This document shows, one piece after another, positions 8,240-16,454 of a stretch of 64,000 nucleotides of DNA (the first letter of the stretch is position 1; each line of letters starts with the position of its first letter). A program made the translations under genes and the position numbers. The DNA is taken from assembly GCA_047605605.1 (NCBI GenBank), contig JASGFG010000006.1:1-64000 (forward strand), read 5' to 3'. Origin of the DNA: JAATGA01 sp047605605. GTDB taxonomy: Bacteria; Pseudomonadota; Alphaproteobacteria; Rhodobacterales; Rhodobacteraceae. Below the pieces are notes generated by a model. It worked only from the letters and a program-made list of their open reading frames with translations. It had not been told where the DNA came from and ran no database searches.

Positions 8240-8274
8240 TGGGGTTGGGGGTTCAAGTCCTCCCGGGGTCGCCA
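8198..8274 (+). tRNA. tRNA-Arg (anticodon TCT)
   Basis: A full cloverleaf is present. The acceptor stem GGCCCCG pairs with CGGGGTC (one G-U), the D arm contains TAGCTCAACTGGATAGAGC, the anticodon loop is CTTCTAA, and the T arm carries GTTCAAGTC. CCA is encoded at 8272-8274. It reads AGA, a rare codon at this GC content. Its 5' half is duplicated, with differences, 137 bases upstream. Confidence 0.93.
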
Positions 8275-8411
8275 ACTGATTGTAAACGCCGTCAATGTAG
8301 CATAAGTATGCACGTTTGAGGCATAAGCATGCACACGCCCGTCAAGAAAAATCGACTGGTCCCTCTGCGAAATCCGCTCAACATACTGTAATCAATTAAA
8401 AATTATATGAT
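8275..8411. mobile_element. Possible transposon end with paired palindromic repeats
   Basis: Six bases after the tRNA a TGTAAACGCCGTC sequence begins, followed by two 14-base direct repeats, GCATAAGTATGCAC (8300-8313) and GCATAAGCATGCAC (8321-8334). They are spaced 21 bases apart start to start, and each is itself palindromic. Serial transposase-binding repeats behind a TGT terminus are typical of Tn7/Tn5053/Mu-like elements, and a TniQ-like remnant lies next door. The assignment is inferred from layout. Confidence 0.4.
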
Positions 8412-9068
8412 CTAATGAGGCCTGGAGGCGAACGTCGTATCCGCTGCGCGCGACTCCGCATGCGATGTAAGGGTAGCTTCCACATCACCGCGCAGCCAGA
8501 TTGGACCTACCGGTTGTCCGTCCAATGTGAACTGTTGTGCTCCGGCGGACCGAAGGATCGCGAGAATCCTGTTCCGGTGAATCCCGAACTCATCCTCCAT
8601 CGTCGTGGTCGTGAGGAATCTCTTGTGAAACGCGGCCATGTCCTCCTCTGACATCCGGAACTGCGTCAGGTGGGTCCTGGGATTCAGGACAGCCTGTGCG
8701 ATCACATGGCCAGCTTGGATCAGCGCGAGGAAGTGACCGCCATCCCGGATTCCCACCTTCCGCCCGAAGGCTGCGGCGGATGTCGTCCCTGTGAAGGCGG
8801 GGGCATATGGCAGGGTTTGCTCAAGGCGGGCAGCCAAGGCGTTCACCTCAGCGACTGATACTGGAACCCATTGTATCCTGCGATTGCCCGCGCTCGCCTG
8901 AGCCGCAAATTACCGGCCCGAACTTGGGTGATGAGATGCCGGATCGCTACACCTTTCCTCTTCTTCGCCTCTTGCAAGCCCTCCCAACCACCAGATGAGG
9001 TGTCCGATCCCGTAGCCAGAGATTCCAACTCATCAAGCAGAGCCAACCCACCCTGACAGTAACATGCG
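8412..9068 (-). pseudogene. TniQ-like transposition protein remnant (frameshifted)
   Basis: Two overlapping minus-strand frames make one product if a single base is corrected near 8890-8905. The upstream part reads LALLDELESLATGS ... AIRHLITQVRAGNLRLRR and continues in the other frame as NRRIQWVPVSVAEVNALA ... GRKVGIRDGGHFLALIQAGHV. The C-terminal part, with repeated helix-turn-helix-like segments and EDEFGIHRNRILAILRSAG, resembles the C-terminal region of TniQ-type or related transposon accessory proteins. There is no N-terminus; it runs directly into a broken MaoC gene. Family assignment is moderate; the broken state is clear. Confidence 0.5.
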
Positions 9069-9464
9069 CTTTGAGGTGCCGCTGTCGGGTTTTGTTTGAG
9101 ATACGCGGGCACTTTCTATCGTCACGCGCAACGACAGGCGGTCACTCGGCCTCAGGGGCCGAAACCAGCGCACATCGTCAAAGGCGGGAGAGGCCAAAGC
9201 CGCACAGGTCGAGACATAATGCAGGACCAACAAACGCATCATCAATCCCATCGTCAGCCAGCCCGGCGCAATCAGTCCCTTGTAGGGGCCGTTCAACGCC
9301 GCGTCGGGGTCGAAATGCATCGGCTGCGGGTCATAGCGCATCGCAAAGGCGATGATCTCGGCTTCGGTCACCTCGACCTCTCCAAAGAGATAGACCGAGC
9401 CGGGTACATAATCCTCGAACCAGCGATCATGTGCGGGAGCGGTGAACTGGGCGAATTTCGTCAT
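9033..9464 (-). pseudogene. MaoC-like (R)-hydratase, truncated at the 3' end
   Basis: MaoC-type hotdog hydratases hydrate enoyl-CoA or related thioesters. Residues 1-130 look intact (DRWFEDYVPGSVYLFG, AMRYDPQPMHFDPDAA, GWLTMGLMMRLL, RWFRPLRPSDRLSLRV). After KPDSGTSK the expected C-terminal strand is replaced by RMLLSGWVGSA, whose DNA belongs to the adjoining transposon remnant; the junction is near 9066-9078. The start overlaps the stop of the regulator (ATGA, 9461-9464), so it was the last gene of the minus-strand catabolic operon. About 15-20 residues are lost, including a core strand, so activity is doubtful. Confidence 0.8.
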
Positions 9465-12184
9465 GCGACAAGTCCGAGCGAACGGGCGCGGGCGAGAGCC
9501 GCACTGCGGTTGCCGACATCAAGCTTGGAATAGATGTTCGCCAGATGCCATTTCACCGTCGGCAGCGTCAAATCCAGCCGCTCACCGATCTGTGCGTTGC
9601 TGCGTCCGGCGGCCAGTTGATGCAGCAGGTCCAGTTCGCGCGGGGTCAGCATTTCCAGCAAAGCGGCATCCGAACGCGCCTCTCGCTCATCACCGGCCAA
9701 GCGGCGCAGAAAGGCGATCTCGTGTTCCTGCGTCAGACCAAGCTGCCTGGCCTTGAGACCGGCCAGAAGCGGCGCTATCTGGCGACCGCGCATTTGAAAT
9801 GGGCGCATCAAACCGGTCCTCGCCGCGACGTGGATCGCCCGGCCAGCCGCCGCAGTGGCCCCGGCACCATTTCCTGCGCGCAGCGCGATCTCGGCCTGCA
9901 GCAGCCGTAGCTCGACCATCATGCTGCGTCGCCCCTCGGATTCGGCGCTTGCAATTGCGACTTGCGCCAGCGCCTCGGCTTGCGGCAGACGGCCCTGCGC
10001 CAGCAGCAGCTCCGCCATGACAAGATCACGAAAGGCTCGCTGCATCGGTGCCTCGTCGGGCAGAGCCGACCCGATCCGGGCGGCGAGTTCTGCGGCCAGA
10101 TCCATCTCTCCTCGCCGCGTCAGGCCGCGCAACTCGGCCAGATCCAGAAGGCAGGTCAGCCGGTCGCCAAAGCGGTGCGCATGGCCGCGCAACACGTTCA
10201 GCGGTGCGATCTCCTCAGGCCCGCCCACCCTTTCCGCCGCAACCTCCATCGCTTGCCAGCAGATGTCGAGCACCGCATTGCCCGCCGCCCGCGCCAACGA
10301 ATCCCGGATCAGTGTCCCGGCGCGGGCATGATCACCCATGTCTGCGGCGATCCGTCCCTCGACAAGGTGAAGCACGGTGACGATGCCGGAATCTGCGCCC
10401 AGTTCGTCTCGCGCCTCGCCCGCGACAAGGGCGATCCAGTCCTGCGCGGCCTGTGGGTTGCCCTGCGCCACTTCGACAGTCGCCCCGACAAGTGCGCTCC
10501 AAACCTTGCCATAATTGGAATCCGTGCGGGTGATGGCATCCTGCACCATCCGCACCGCCCTGTTGGCGCGGGGGAAATCGTGACTGGCGGCCAGCGCCAG
10601 CGCATGGCCCGCCGCCACCGCCGCCCGGCCAAAGAACCGCCTCCCGTCGGGAATCTCGGGGCCAACGTCGGCCTCCAGCCACAGGGGCGCCTTGCGCAGC
10701 ACCGCCGCCAGGTCATCCAGATGGAAATCGACGATGATCTCGATCAGCGCGACGCGGCGCTGCATCGCGTCGTCGCCGTCCTGCCCGACCTCCTGGCGCA
10801 GAGCGCGCAGCGCCGTCCGCGCGCCGGCATAGTCGCGTGAAAAGGCCATCGCCCAGGCCTGCCAGAACATGGCATCCGGCCCGGGCGCGATCCCCGCCGC
10901 CGTGCTTCGCGCCACCAGCGACAGAAAGCCCGACAGGTCGCCCCGGTCGCGCACCATCGGCCGCGCAAGCCGCTCCAGCAGATCACGCGTCAGCCTCGCG
11001 TCCCGCGCGATCAGCGCCATGTCCAGCGCCTGCTCGGGCTCGCCCTTGGCCGCCAGCCATTCGGCGGCGCGTAAGGCCACATCGCGTCGGCTGGCATCGG
11101 GCAGAAGTCGCGCGGCCTCGCGCACCAGAAATTCACGGAACAGCATATGGAACCGCCACCAGCTTCGATCGGCCGAGACCGGCACAATCAACACATTGCG
11201 TTCGACAAGATGGTCGATCCAGAACCGTGCCTCGGGATTACCTGTCGCGGCCTCGGCCAGTTCGGCCGAGAAACGGCGCAAAACCGAGATCTGCATGAGG
11301 AACTGCTTCAGATTGTCGGGGAAGCTGTGCATCAGCTTGCGCGACAGCAGCGCAGCGATGTCGCCCTCCATCGCGCCCGGCTCGTCGAAACGCGCGGCAT
11401 CAGGCCCGCCATCGGGGCCCAGAAACAGGATCTGCATCAGCCGGATCGCGGCGGGCCAGCCCTCGGATCGCGCCACCAGATGGGCAATCACCTCATCGGG
11501 CAGTCCGTCCACTCCTGCCTGGGCCAGAAGCGCCAGCGTGTCTTCCTGATCAAAGCTCAGCTCCATCGGGCCGATGCGACGCAGCTTCAGCTCCAGCATC
11601 GCCTGCGTGCTGTCAAAGGGGATGGCACGGGTCGAGGTCATGAACAGCCGCACTCCCCGCGGCGCACGAAACACCAGGGCGTCGATCAACAGCCGCAGAT
11701 CCGGGTCATCGCAGGAATTGAGGTTGTCGAGAAACAGGATCGTCTGGCCACCCTCCTGCGGTCCGTCCACGCCGGGCATCAGCGCGCCAAGAATCGCGTG
11801 GATCCGCGCCGGGTTGTCGGCGCGCAGATCCACCATCATAGGCGCCGTGTCGCCCGGATGCGCCAGGCCCAGCATATCCTCGAACTGCGTCAGCAGGCCG
11901 GGCAGGTCGATCGGCAGATCGTCCAACCCCAGCCAAAGGCAACGCGCCAGGGCGTGATGGCGGGCGTGGATCTGCGTCATCAGAACCGTCTTGCCAAAGC
12001 CGGTCGGCGCGACAAGCGCCGTCACCCGCTGCGCAGGCCCCGCGATCAGCGAGCGATAGACCCGCGTCTCCACTGGCCGAAACCCATAGGCGGGTGGGCT
12101 GAAATGGCCAGAAAGACCCGGACGCTGCGCCCGGCCTGGTTGATCTGTCACGCGCGTCCTCCCCGACCGCGGTCGCTGTCTCAT
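9461..12184 (-). CDS. MalT/AlkS-like LuxR-type ATP-binding transcriptional activator
   Basis: This large LAL-type regulator has 907 residues. The N-terminal STAND ATPase has Walker A APTGFGKT (59-66) and Walker B TILFLDN (148-154). A long helical repeat region (about 350-800) would sense the inducer. The C-terminus is a LuxR HTH (LTPRELDLLHQLAAGRSNAQIG ... about 842-905). MalT and AlkS, the activator of Pseudomonas alkane oxidation, share this architecture and length. It lies in the operon it probably controls, between the CoA ligase and MaoC. No strong ribosome binding site marks the first ATG; GTG starts a few codons in are possible. Confidence 0.85.
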   Translation of the reverse strand: MRQRPRSGRTRVTDQPGRAQRPGLSGHFSPPAYGFRPVETRVYRSLIAGPAQRVTALVAPTGFGKTVLMTQIHARHHALARCLWLGLDDLPIDLPGLLTQFEDMLGLAHPGDTAPMMVDLRADNPARIHAILGALMPGVDGPQEGGQTILFLDNLNSCDDPDLRLLIDALVFRAPRGVRLFMTSTRAIPFDSTQAMLELKLRRIGPMELSFDQEDTLALLAQAGVDGLPDEVIAHLVARSEGWPAAIRLMQILFLGPDGGPDAARFDEPGAMEGDIAALLSRKLMHSFPDNLKQFLMQISVLRRFSAELAEAATGNPEARFWIDHLVERNVLIVPVSADRSWWRFHMLFREFLVREAARLLPDASRRDVALRAAEWLAAKGEPEQALDMALIARDARLTRDLLERLARPMVRDRGDLSGFLSLVARSTAAGIAPGPDAMFWQAWAMAFSRDYAGARTALRALRQEVGQDGDDAMQRRVALIEIIVDFHLDDLAAVLRKAPLWLEADVGPEIPDGRRFFGRAAVAAGHALALAASHDFPRANRAVRMVQDAITRTDSNYGKVWSALVGATVEVAQGNPQAAQDWIALVAGEARDELGADSGIVTVLHLVEGRIAADMGDHARAGTLIRDSLARAAGNAVLDICWQAMEVAAERVGGPEEIAPLNVLRGHAHRFGDRLTCLLDLAELRGLTRRGEMDLAAELAARIGSALPDEAPMQRAFRDLVMAELLLAQGRLPQAEALAQVAIASAESEGRRSMMVELRLLQAEIALRAGNGAGATAAAGRAIHVAARTGLMRPFQMRGRQIAPLLAGLKARQLGLTQEHEIAFLRRLAGDEREARSDAALLEMLTPRELDLLHQLAAGRSNAQIGERLDLTLPTVKWHLANIYSKLDVGNRSAALARARSLGLVA

Positions 12185-12280
12185 GGTCCGGGCATCAGTC
12201 TATGCCGCCCGATGCCCGGACCAAAATCATTTCACCGGACCATCCTGCCGGCAGACGGGCACCCCCGCTTGCACCGGGTG

Positions 12281-13894
12281 TCAGCCGCCCGTCATCTGTG
12301 CGGCATGAAGGCGCCTCAACTCGGTCTTGAGCAGCTTGCCCGCCGAGGACATCGGCAGACTGTCCACCAGATCCAGCCCGCGCGGCACCTTGTATCCGGC
12401 AATGCGGGTCCGGCAATGGGCGTCCAGCTCCTCCAGTGTCAGCTGGCCGCCGGGGCGCAGCACGACGAAGGCATGCACCCGCTCGCCCCAGTGGTCGCAG
12501 GGCACCCCGATGACCCCCACGGCCTGCACTGCCGGATGCGCGGCGACGGCATTCTCCACCTCCAGCGAAAAGATGTTCTCGCCGCCGGACAGGATCATGT
12601 CCTTCGACCGGTCGACGATGAACACATAGCCACCCTCGTCCATATAGCCCAGATCGCCGGTGTGCAGCCAGCCGCCCGCCAGCGCCTCGGCGGTCGCCTC
12701 GGGCTTGTTGTAGTAGCCCTGCATCACCATCGGCCCGCGCACCAGGATCTCGCCCACCTCACCGATGGCGGCGTCTGTGCCATCGGCCAGCGCGATGCGC
12801 AACCGCACATGCAGGAAGCTGCGCCCGGCCGAACGCATCCGCGGCTTGCCCGCCTCGCGCCGATGATCGGCGGGACGCAGCATGGAATTGGTCGCGGCCG
12901 TTTCGGTCATGCCATAGACCTGCCCGAACAGCACATCGGGCAGGATGCCCGTCGCCTTGGCCAACAGAGATTCCGAGGCGGGCGACGCGCCGTAGAGGAT
13001 CGCCCGCAGGCTGCTGGTATCGGCTTCGGCAAAGCCTGGATGCTCGATCAACGCCTGCATCATCACCGGCACCAACAGCAGATCGGTGATCCGCTCTTCG
13101 GCCACAAGCGCGCTGACGACATCGGGGCGATAGGCCGCCAGCATCACATGCCGCCCGCCGCGCAGCAAAAGACAGGCCGTGCCCATCATGTCGGCCAGAT
13201 GGAACATCGGCGCGGCGTGCAGGCCGACCGGATCATTGGCAAAATTGCCCTCGACCATGATACCCAGGGCCGAGCTGAGGATATTGGCATGGCTCAGCAC
13301 CACGCCCTTGGGTTTGCCGGTGGTGCCACCGGTGTAAAAGATGCCGAACGTCTGATCCCCGCCGCGCATCGCATCGGCCACGGGGTCGCTGCCGGCAACC
13401 AGCCGGTCCAGCGCCAGACACCCTTCGGGCAGATCGCCATCGCCGCAGAACACCACCTGCCGGACCGTCGGACAGGCCGCGCGGATCGCGGGCAGATGCT
13501 GGCCAAAGCCGTCGCCCAGAAACAGCACCGAGGCCGCGCAATCATTCAGCCCATGGATGACCTCCTCCACGCTCCAGCGAAAGTTGATCGGCACGACAAG
13601 CGCCCCCATCCACGGGCAGGCGAGGTAATATTCCAGATAGCGGTCCGAATTCATCGACAGCATCGCCACCCGGTCGCCCGGACGCACCCCAAGCCCAGAC
13701 AAGCCGCCCGCGATCCGCGCCACACGGTCGGCCAGCACGCGAAAGCTTTGCCGCCGCCCTTCATAAACAGTCGCCACAGCGTCGGGCGTGGTTTGCAGGG
13801 CGCGGTGCAACCCTTGGGTGAATTGCAGCGCGAAACCATCGGCTGACCGGGTAAAGTCTGCGTCCAAAGACGGCATCTGCACATGCGTGTTCAT
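12281..13894 (-). CDS. AMP-dependent acyl-CoA synthetase/ligase
   Basis: Activates a carboxylic acid to its CoA thioester using ATP. It has 537 residues. The nucleotide motif YTGGTTGKPKG is near residue 184, the adenylation motif YGMTETAATN is mid-protein, GGWLHTGDLGYMDEGGYVFI carries the hinge Asp, and the C-terminal catalytic Lys is in MSSAGKLLKTEL. The start at 13894 has GGAGG upstream; the frame is open further up but overlaps another gene. In context it probably activates the acid made by the monooxygenase/alcohol/aldehyde dehydrogenase route. Confidence 0.92.
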   Translation of the reverse strand: MNTHVQMPSLDADFTRSADGFALQFTQGLHRALQTTPDAVATVYEGRRQSFRVLADRVARIAGGLSGLGVRPGDRVAMLSMNSDRYLEYYLACPWMGALVVPINFRWSVEEVIHGLNDCAASVLFLGDGFGQHLPAIRAACPTVRQVVFCGDGDLPEGCLALDRLVAGSDPVADAMRGGDQTFGIFYTGGTTGKPKGVVLSHANILSSALGIMVEGNFANDPVGLHAAPMFHLADMMGTACLLLRGGRHVMLAAYRPDVVSALVAEERITDLLLVPVMMQALIEHPGFAEADTSSLRAILYGASPASESLLAKATGILPDVLFGQVYGMTETAATNSMLRPADHRREAGKPRMRSAGRSFLHVRLRIALADGTDAAIGEVGEILVRGPMVMQGYYNKPEATAEALAGGWLHTGDLGYMDEGGYVFIVDRSKDMILSGGENIFSLEVENAVAAHPAVQAVGVIGVPCDHWGERVHAFVVLRPGGQLTLEELDAHCRTRIAGYKVPRGLDLVDSLPMSSAGKLLKTELRRLHAAQMTGG

Positions 13895-13923
13895 CTGTTC
13901 CTCCCTTTTCAGCATTGGTCGTT

Positions 13924-14289
13924 TCATCCCTGAACCAGCGGCCAGAGCAGCCACAGCCCCGCCACACCCACCGCTCCATGCCCGAGCGCCAGCCACAGCG
14001 GCGGTCGCCCGTCGAACAGCGTGCGCAGCAGGACAAGGCCGCCAAGTGCGCCCAGCACCAGCACGACCAGCCCCGCCCAGGCCGCGCCCGGAGTCGTCGC
14101 CTCGCCGCGCAGATTGATCGCGAACAGCAGCGCCATTCCCAACAGCCCGGCGATCCCGTGCAGCCGCCCGAGCGGCACGGTGATCCGCCCCGCCCCGACA
14201 AGCTGTAGCCCCGAAATCAGCACGCCTCCCGCTGCGCCGAGCGCGCAAAGACCAAAGGCGATCTGCATTGCCGTCAGATGATCCGGCAT
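13924..14289 (-). CDS. Small integral membrane protein
   Basis: This 121-residue protein has four predicted transmembrane helices (IAFGLCALGAAGGVLISG, LHGIAGLLGMALLFAI, AWAGLVVLVLGALGGLVLL, LWLALGHGAVGVAGLWLLW). No family is recognised. It sits between the FadB-like and ligase genes of the minus-strand catabolic operon with short gaps, so it is probably cotranscribed. It might act in substrate uptake, but that is only a guess. Confidence 0.65.
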   Translation of the reverse strand: MPDHLTAMQIAFGLCALGAAGGVLISGLQLVGAGRITVPLGRLHGIAGLLGMALLFAINLRGEATTPGAAWAGLVVLVLGALGGLVLLRTLFDGRPPLWLALGHGAVGVAGLWLLWPLVQG

Positions 14290-14313
14290 GGTTCCTCTCC
14301 TCCCTGACCCGAT

Positions 14314-16452
14314 CTATTCGGCTGCCTGTCGCGCCGCGCCAGACGCGGGCGGCAGGGCAAAGCGCGCGCCCGCGCGCGCGACCAGCGCGGCGCAATTGCG
14401 GGCAAAGGCCTCTGGTCCGATATCCTCGATCGCTTGCAGCGGCCCGCCTTTCCAGATCGGGAAGGCCCAGCCCAGAACAGCGCCCAGATCGGCCTCGGCG
14501 CGGTCGGTGATAACGCCATCGGCCTCGCAGCGCCGCGCCTCGACCAACTGGGTGTAAAAAAGCCGCTCGGCAATCTCGTCAAACCCGATCGGCTCGGCCT
14601 GCGGCTTGATCACCAATGTGCGGATGAACGGCCGGTCCAGATGCTTTGCGCCCTCGGTATAGGCAAACATGCCCGTGCCAGCCTTGCGGCCCTTGCGCCC
14701 GGCGGCAACCAGACGCTCGATCAGCACATTCACCGCATGGCGGTCGTCGGCCCAATCGCCCGCCTCGTTCTCGCGGAAGAAATGTGCGATATGTTCCATC
14801 ACATCGATACCGACCTCGTCCATCAGCGTCAGCGGCCCGACCGGCATACCGATGGCTTCGCCCGCTCGCTCGATCAGCACCGGATCGACCCCATCGGCCA
14901 CAAGATGCAGCCCCTCGCGCACATAGGCATCGACGCAGCGCGTGGTGTAAAACCCATAGCCGTCATTCACCACGATCGGCGTCTTGCGGATTGCCTTCAC
15001 ATAATCCAGCGACCAGGCCAGCGTCTCGTCGGTGGTGGCGCTGCCGCGGATCACCTCGACCAGCGCCATCTTCGGCACCGGCGAGAAGAAGTGCAGCCCG
15101 ATCAGCCGATCCGCGCGGATGCTCGCGGGGGCGAGGCTGTCGATCGGCAGGGCCGAGGTATTTGTGGCAAAGATCGCATCTGGCTTCAGCACGGCCTCGA
15201 CGCTGCGGATCGCGGCGCGCTTGACCTCGGTGTCCTCAAGCACCGCCTCGACCACCATGTCGCAATCGGCGAAATCGGCATGAGCGGTGCCAGCGCTCAG
15301 GCGTGACAGGATGCTCTGCGCCGATGTAACGCTGCGGCGGCCCTTGGCGACATCGGCCTGCAGGCCATCGCCGATACGGGCGACAGCAGCGGCGGCGATC
15401 TCGGGGCTGCGGTCGACCATCACCACCTGATAGCCCGCCTCGGCCGACACCTGCGCGATGCCCGAGCCCATCAGCCCCACGCCCAGCACACCGATGCGCT
15501 GCATCGGGCGCGGCGCGATTCCGGCCGGACGGCGCGCCAGCTTGTCGGCAGCCTGACGGGCGAAGAACCCGGTGCGGATCATGTTCTGGGCCGAATTCCC
15601 CTGCACAAGGCGCACGAAATGCCGGTTTTCGATGGCCAGCCCTTTTTCAAAGGGCAGGTTCGCGCCCTCGAACACCGCGCGCAGGATGGCCAAAGGCGCC
15701 TCGACGCCTTCCTTGCGCGCCGCATTGATGCGGGCATTGGCGGCCACGAACGTCTCGGCCACCTTGAGCTGCATCGGGCCGCCGCCCGGCACGCGGAACC
15801 CCTTCACATCCCAGGGCTGCTGGCTGGGGACACGGCCAGCCTCCAGCGCGGCGATGGCGGCATCGACCAGCCCCCCGGCCGGCACGACCTCGTTCAGCAC
15901 ACCGGCCTTCAGCGCCGTTTGCGCGTCAACGGGGCGGCCTTCCAGCAAGACCGGCAAGGCCGCCGCGATGCCGATCAGCCGCGGCAGGCGCTGCGTGCCG
16001 CCAAGGCCAGGCAGCAGGCCCAGACCCACTTCGGGCAGGCCAAAGCGGGCCTTGGGATCATCAACCGCGACGCGGTAATGGCAGGCCAGCAGAAGCTCCA
16101 GCCCGCCGCCGAGCGCCGTGCCCGTCGCCGCGCCCACGACCGGCTTGCCGCCGGTCTCGATGCGGCGAAACACCGTGTTCAGGCGCGCAACCCAGTCCAG
16201 CACCTGTTCGGGTCGGGCGTTCCTTGCGGCAAATCCCTCCATCACAGTCAGGTCCGCCCCGGCCACGAAGGCGGGCTTGCCCGAGGTGATGACGATGCCC
16301 GCCACCGCCGCATCGGCCAGCGCATCCGAGACCGCCGCATCCAGCGCCGCCATCGAGGCATCGTTCAGCACATTCATGGCGCGGTCGGCCATGTCGATGG
16401 TCAGCACGGCAATGGCGCCGCGTTTTCCGGTGGTGATGATCTGTCCGGCCAT
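14314..16452 (-). CDS. FadB/FadJ-like enoyl-CoA hydratase / 3-hydroxyacyl-CoA dehydrogenase
   Basis: This bifunctional beta-oxidation enzyme has 712 residues. The N-terminal crotonase domain (1-190) has the oxyanion-hole regions SGKPAFVAGADL and GTALGGGLELLLACHYR. The Rossmann domain begins near 317 (RIGVLGVGLMGSG). The dehydrogenase motif LIGLHFFSPVPKMALVEVI carries the catalytic His. A C-terminal helical domain follows. Start 16452 (MAGQ) is two bases after the thiolase stop; an upstream in-frame ATG lies inside the thiolase. It pairs with the thiolase as in fadBA-type operons. Confidence 0.93.
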   Translation of the reverse strand: MAGQIITTGKRGAIAVLTIDMADRAMNVLNDASMAALDAAVSDALADAAVAGIVITSGKPAFVAGADLTVMEGFAARNARPEQVLDWVARLNTVFRRIETGGKPVVGAATGTALGGGLELLLACHYRVAVDDPKARFGLPEVGLGLLPGLGGTQRLPRLIGIAAALPVLLEGRPVDAQTALKAGVLNEVVPAGGLVDAAIAALEAGRVPSQQPWDVKGFRVPGGGPMQLKVAETFVAANARINAARKEGVEAPLAILRAVFEGANLPFEKGLAIENRHFVRLVQGNSAQNMIRTGFFARQAADKLARRPAGIAPRPMQRIGVLGVGLMGSGIAQVSAEAGYQVVMVDRSPEIAAAAVARIGDGLQADVAKGRRSVTSAQSILSRLSAGTAHADFADCDMVVEAVLEDTEVKRAAIRSVEAVLKPDAIFATNTSALPIDSLAPASIRADRLIGLHFFSPVPKMALVEVIRGSATTDETLAWSLDYVKAIRKTPIVVNDGYGFYTTRCVDAYVREGLHLVADGVDPVLIERAGEAIGMPVGPLTLMDEVGIDVMEHIAHFFRENEAGDWADDRHAVNVLIERLVAAGRKGRKAGTGMFAYTEGAKHLDRPFIRTLVIKPQAEPIGFDEIAERLFYTQLVEARRCEADGVITDRAEADLGAVLGWAFPIWKGGPLQAIEDIGPEAFARNCAALVARAGARFALPPASGAARQAAE

Positions 16453-16454
16453 GC

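Noticed and set aside
8061..8274. Intron-containing tRNA-Arg
   Set aside because: The 3' half belonging to the first tRNA is not found downstream, and the second tRNA is a complete, different copy.
11147..13846. Long plus-strand open frame opposite the regulator and CoA ligase
   Set aside because: His/Gln/Arg-rich shadow of two well-supported minus-strand genes.
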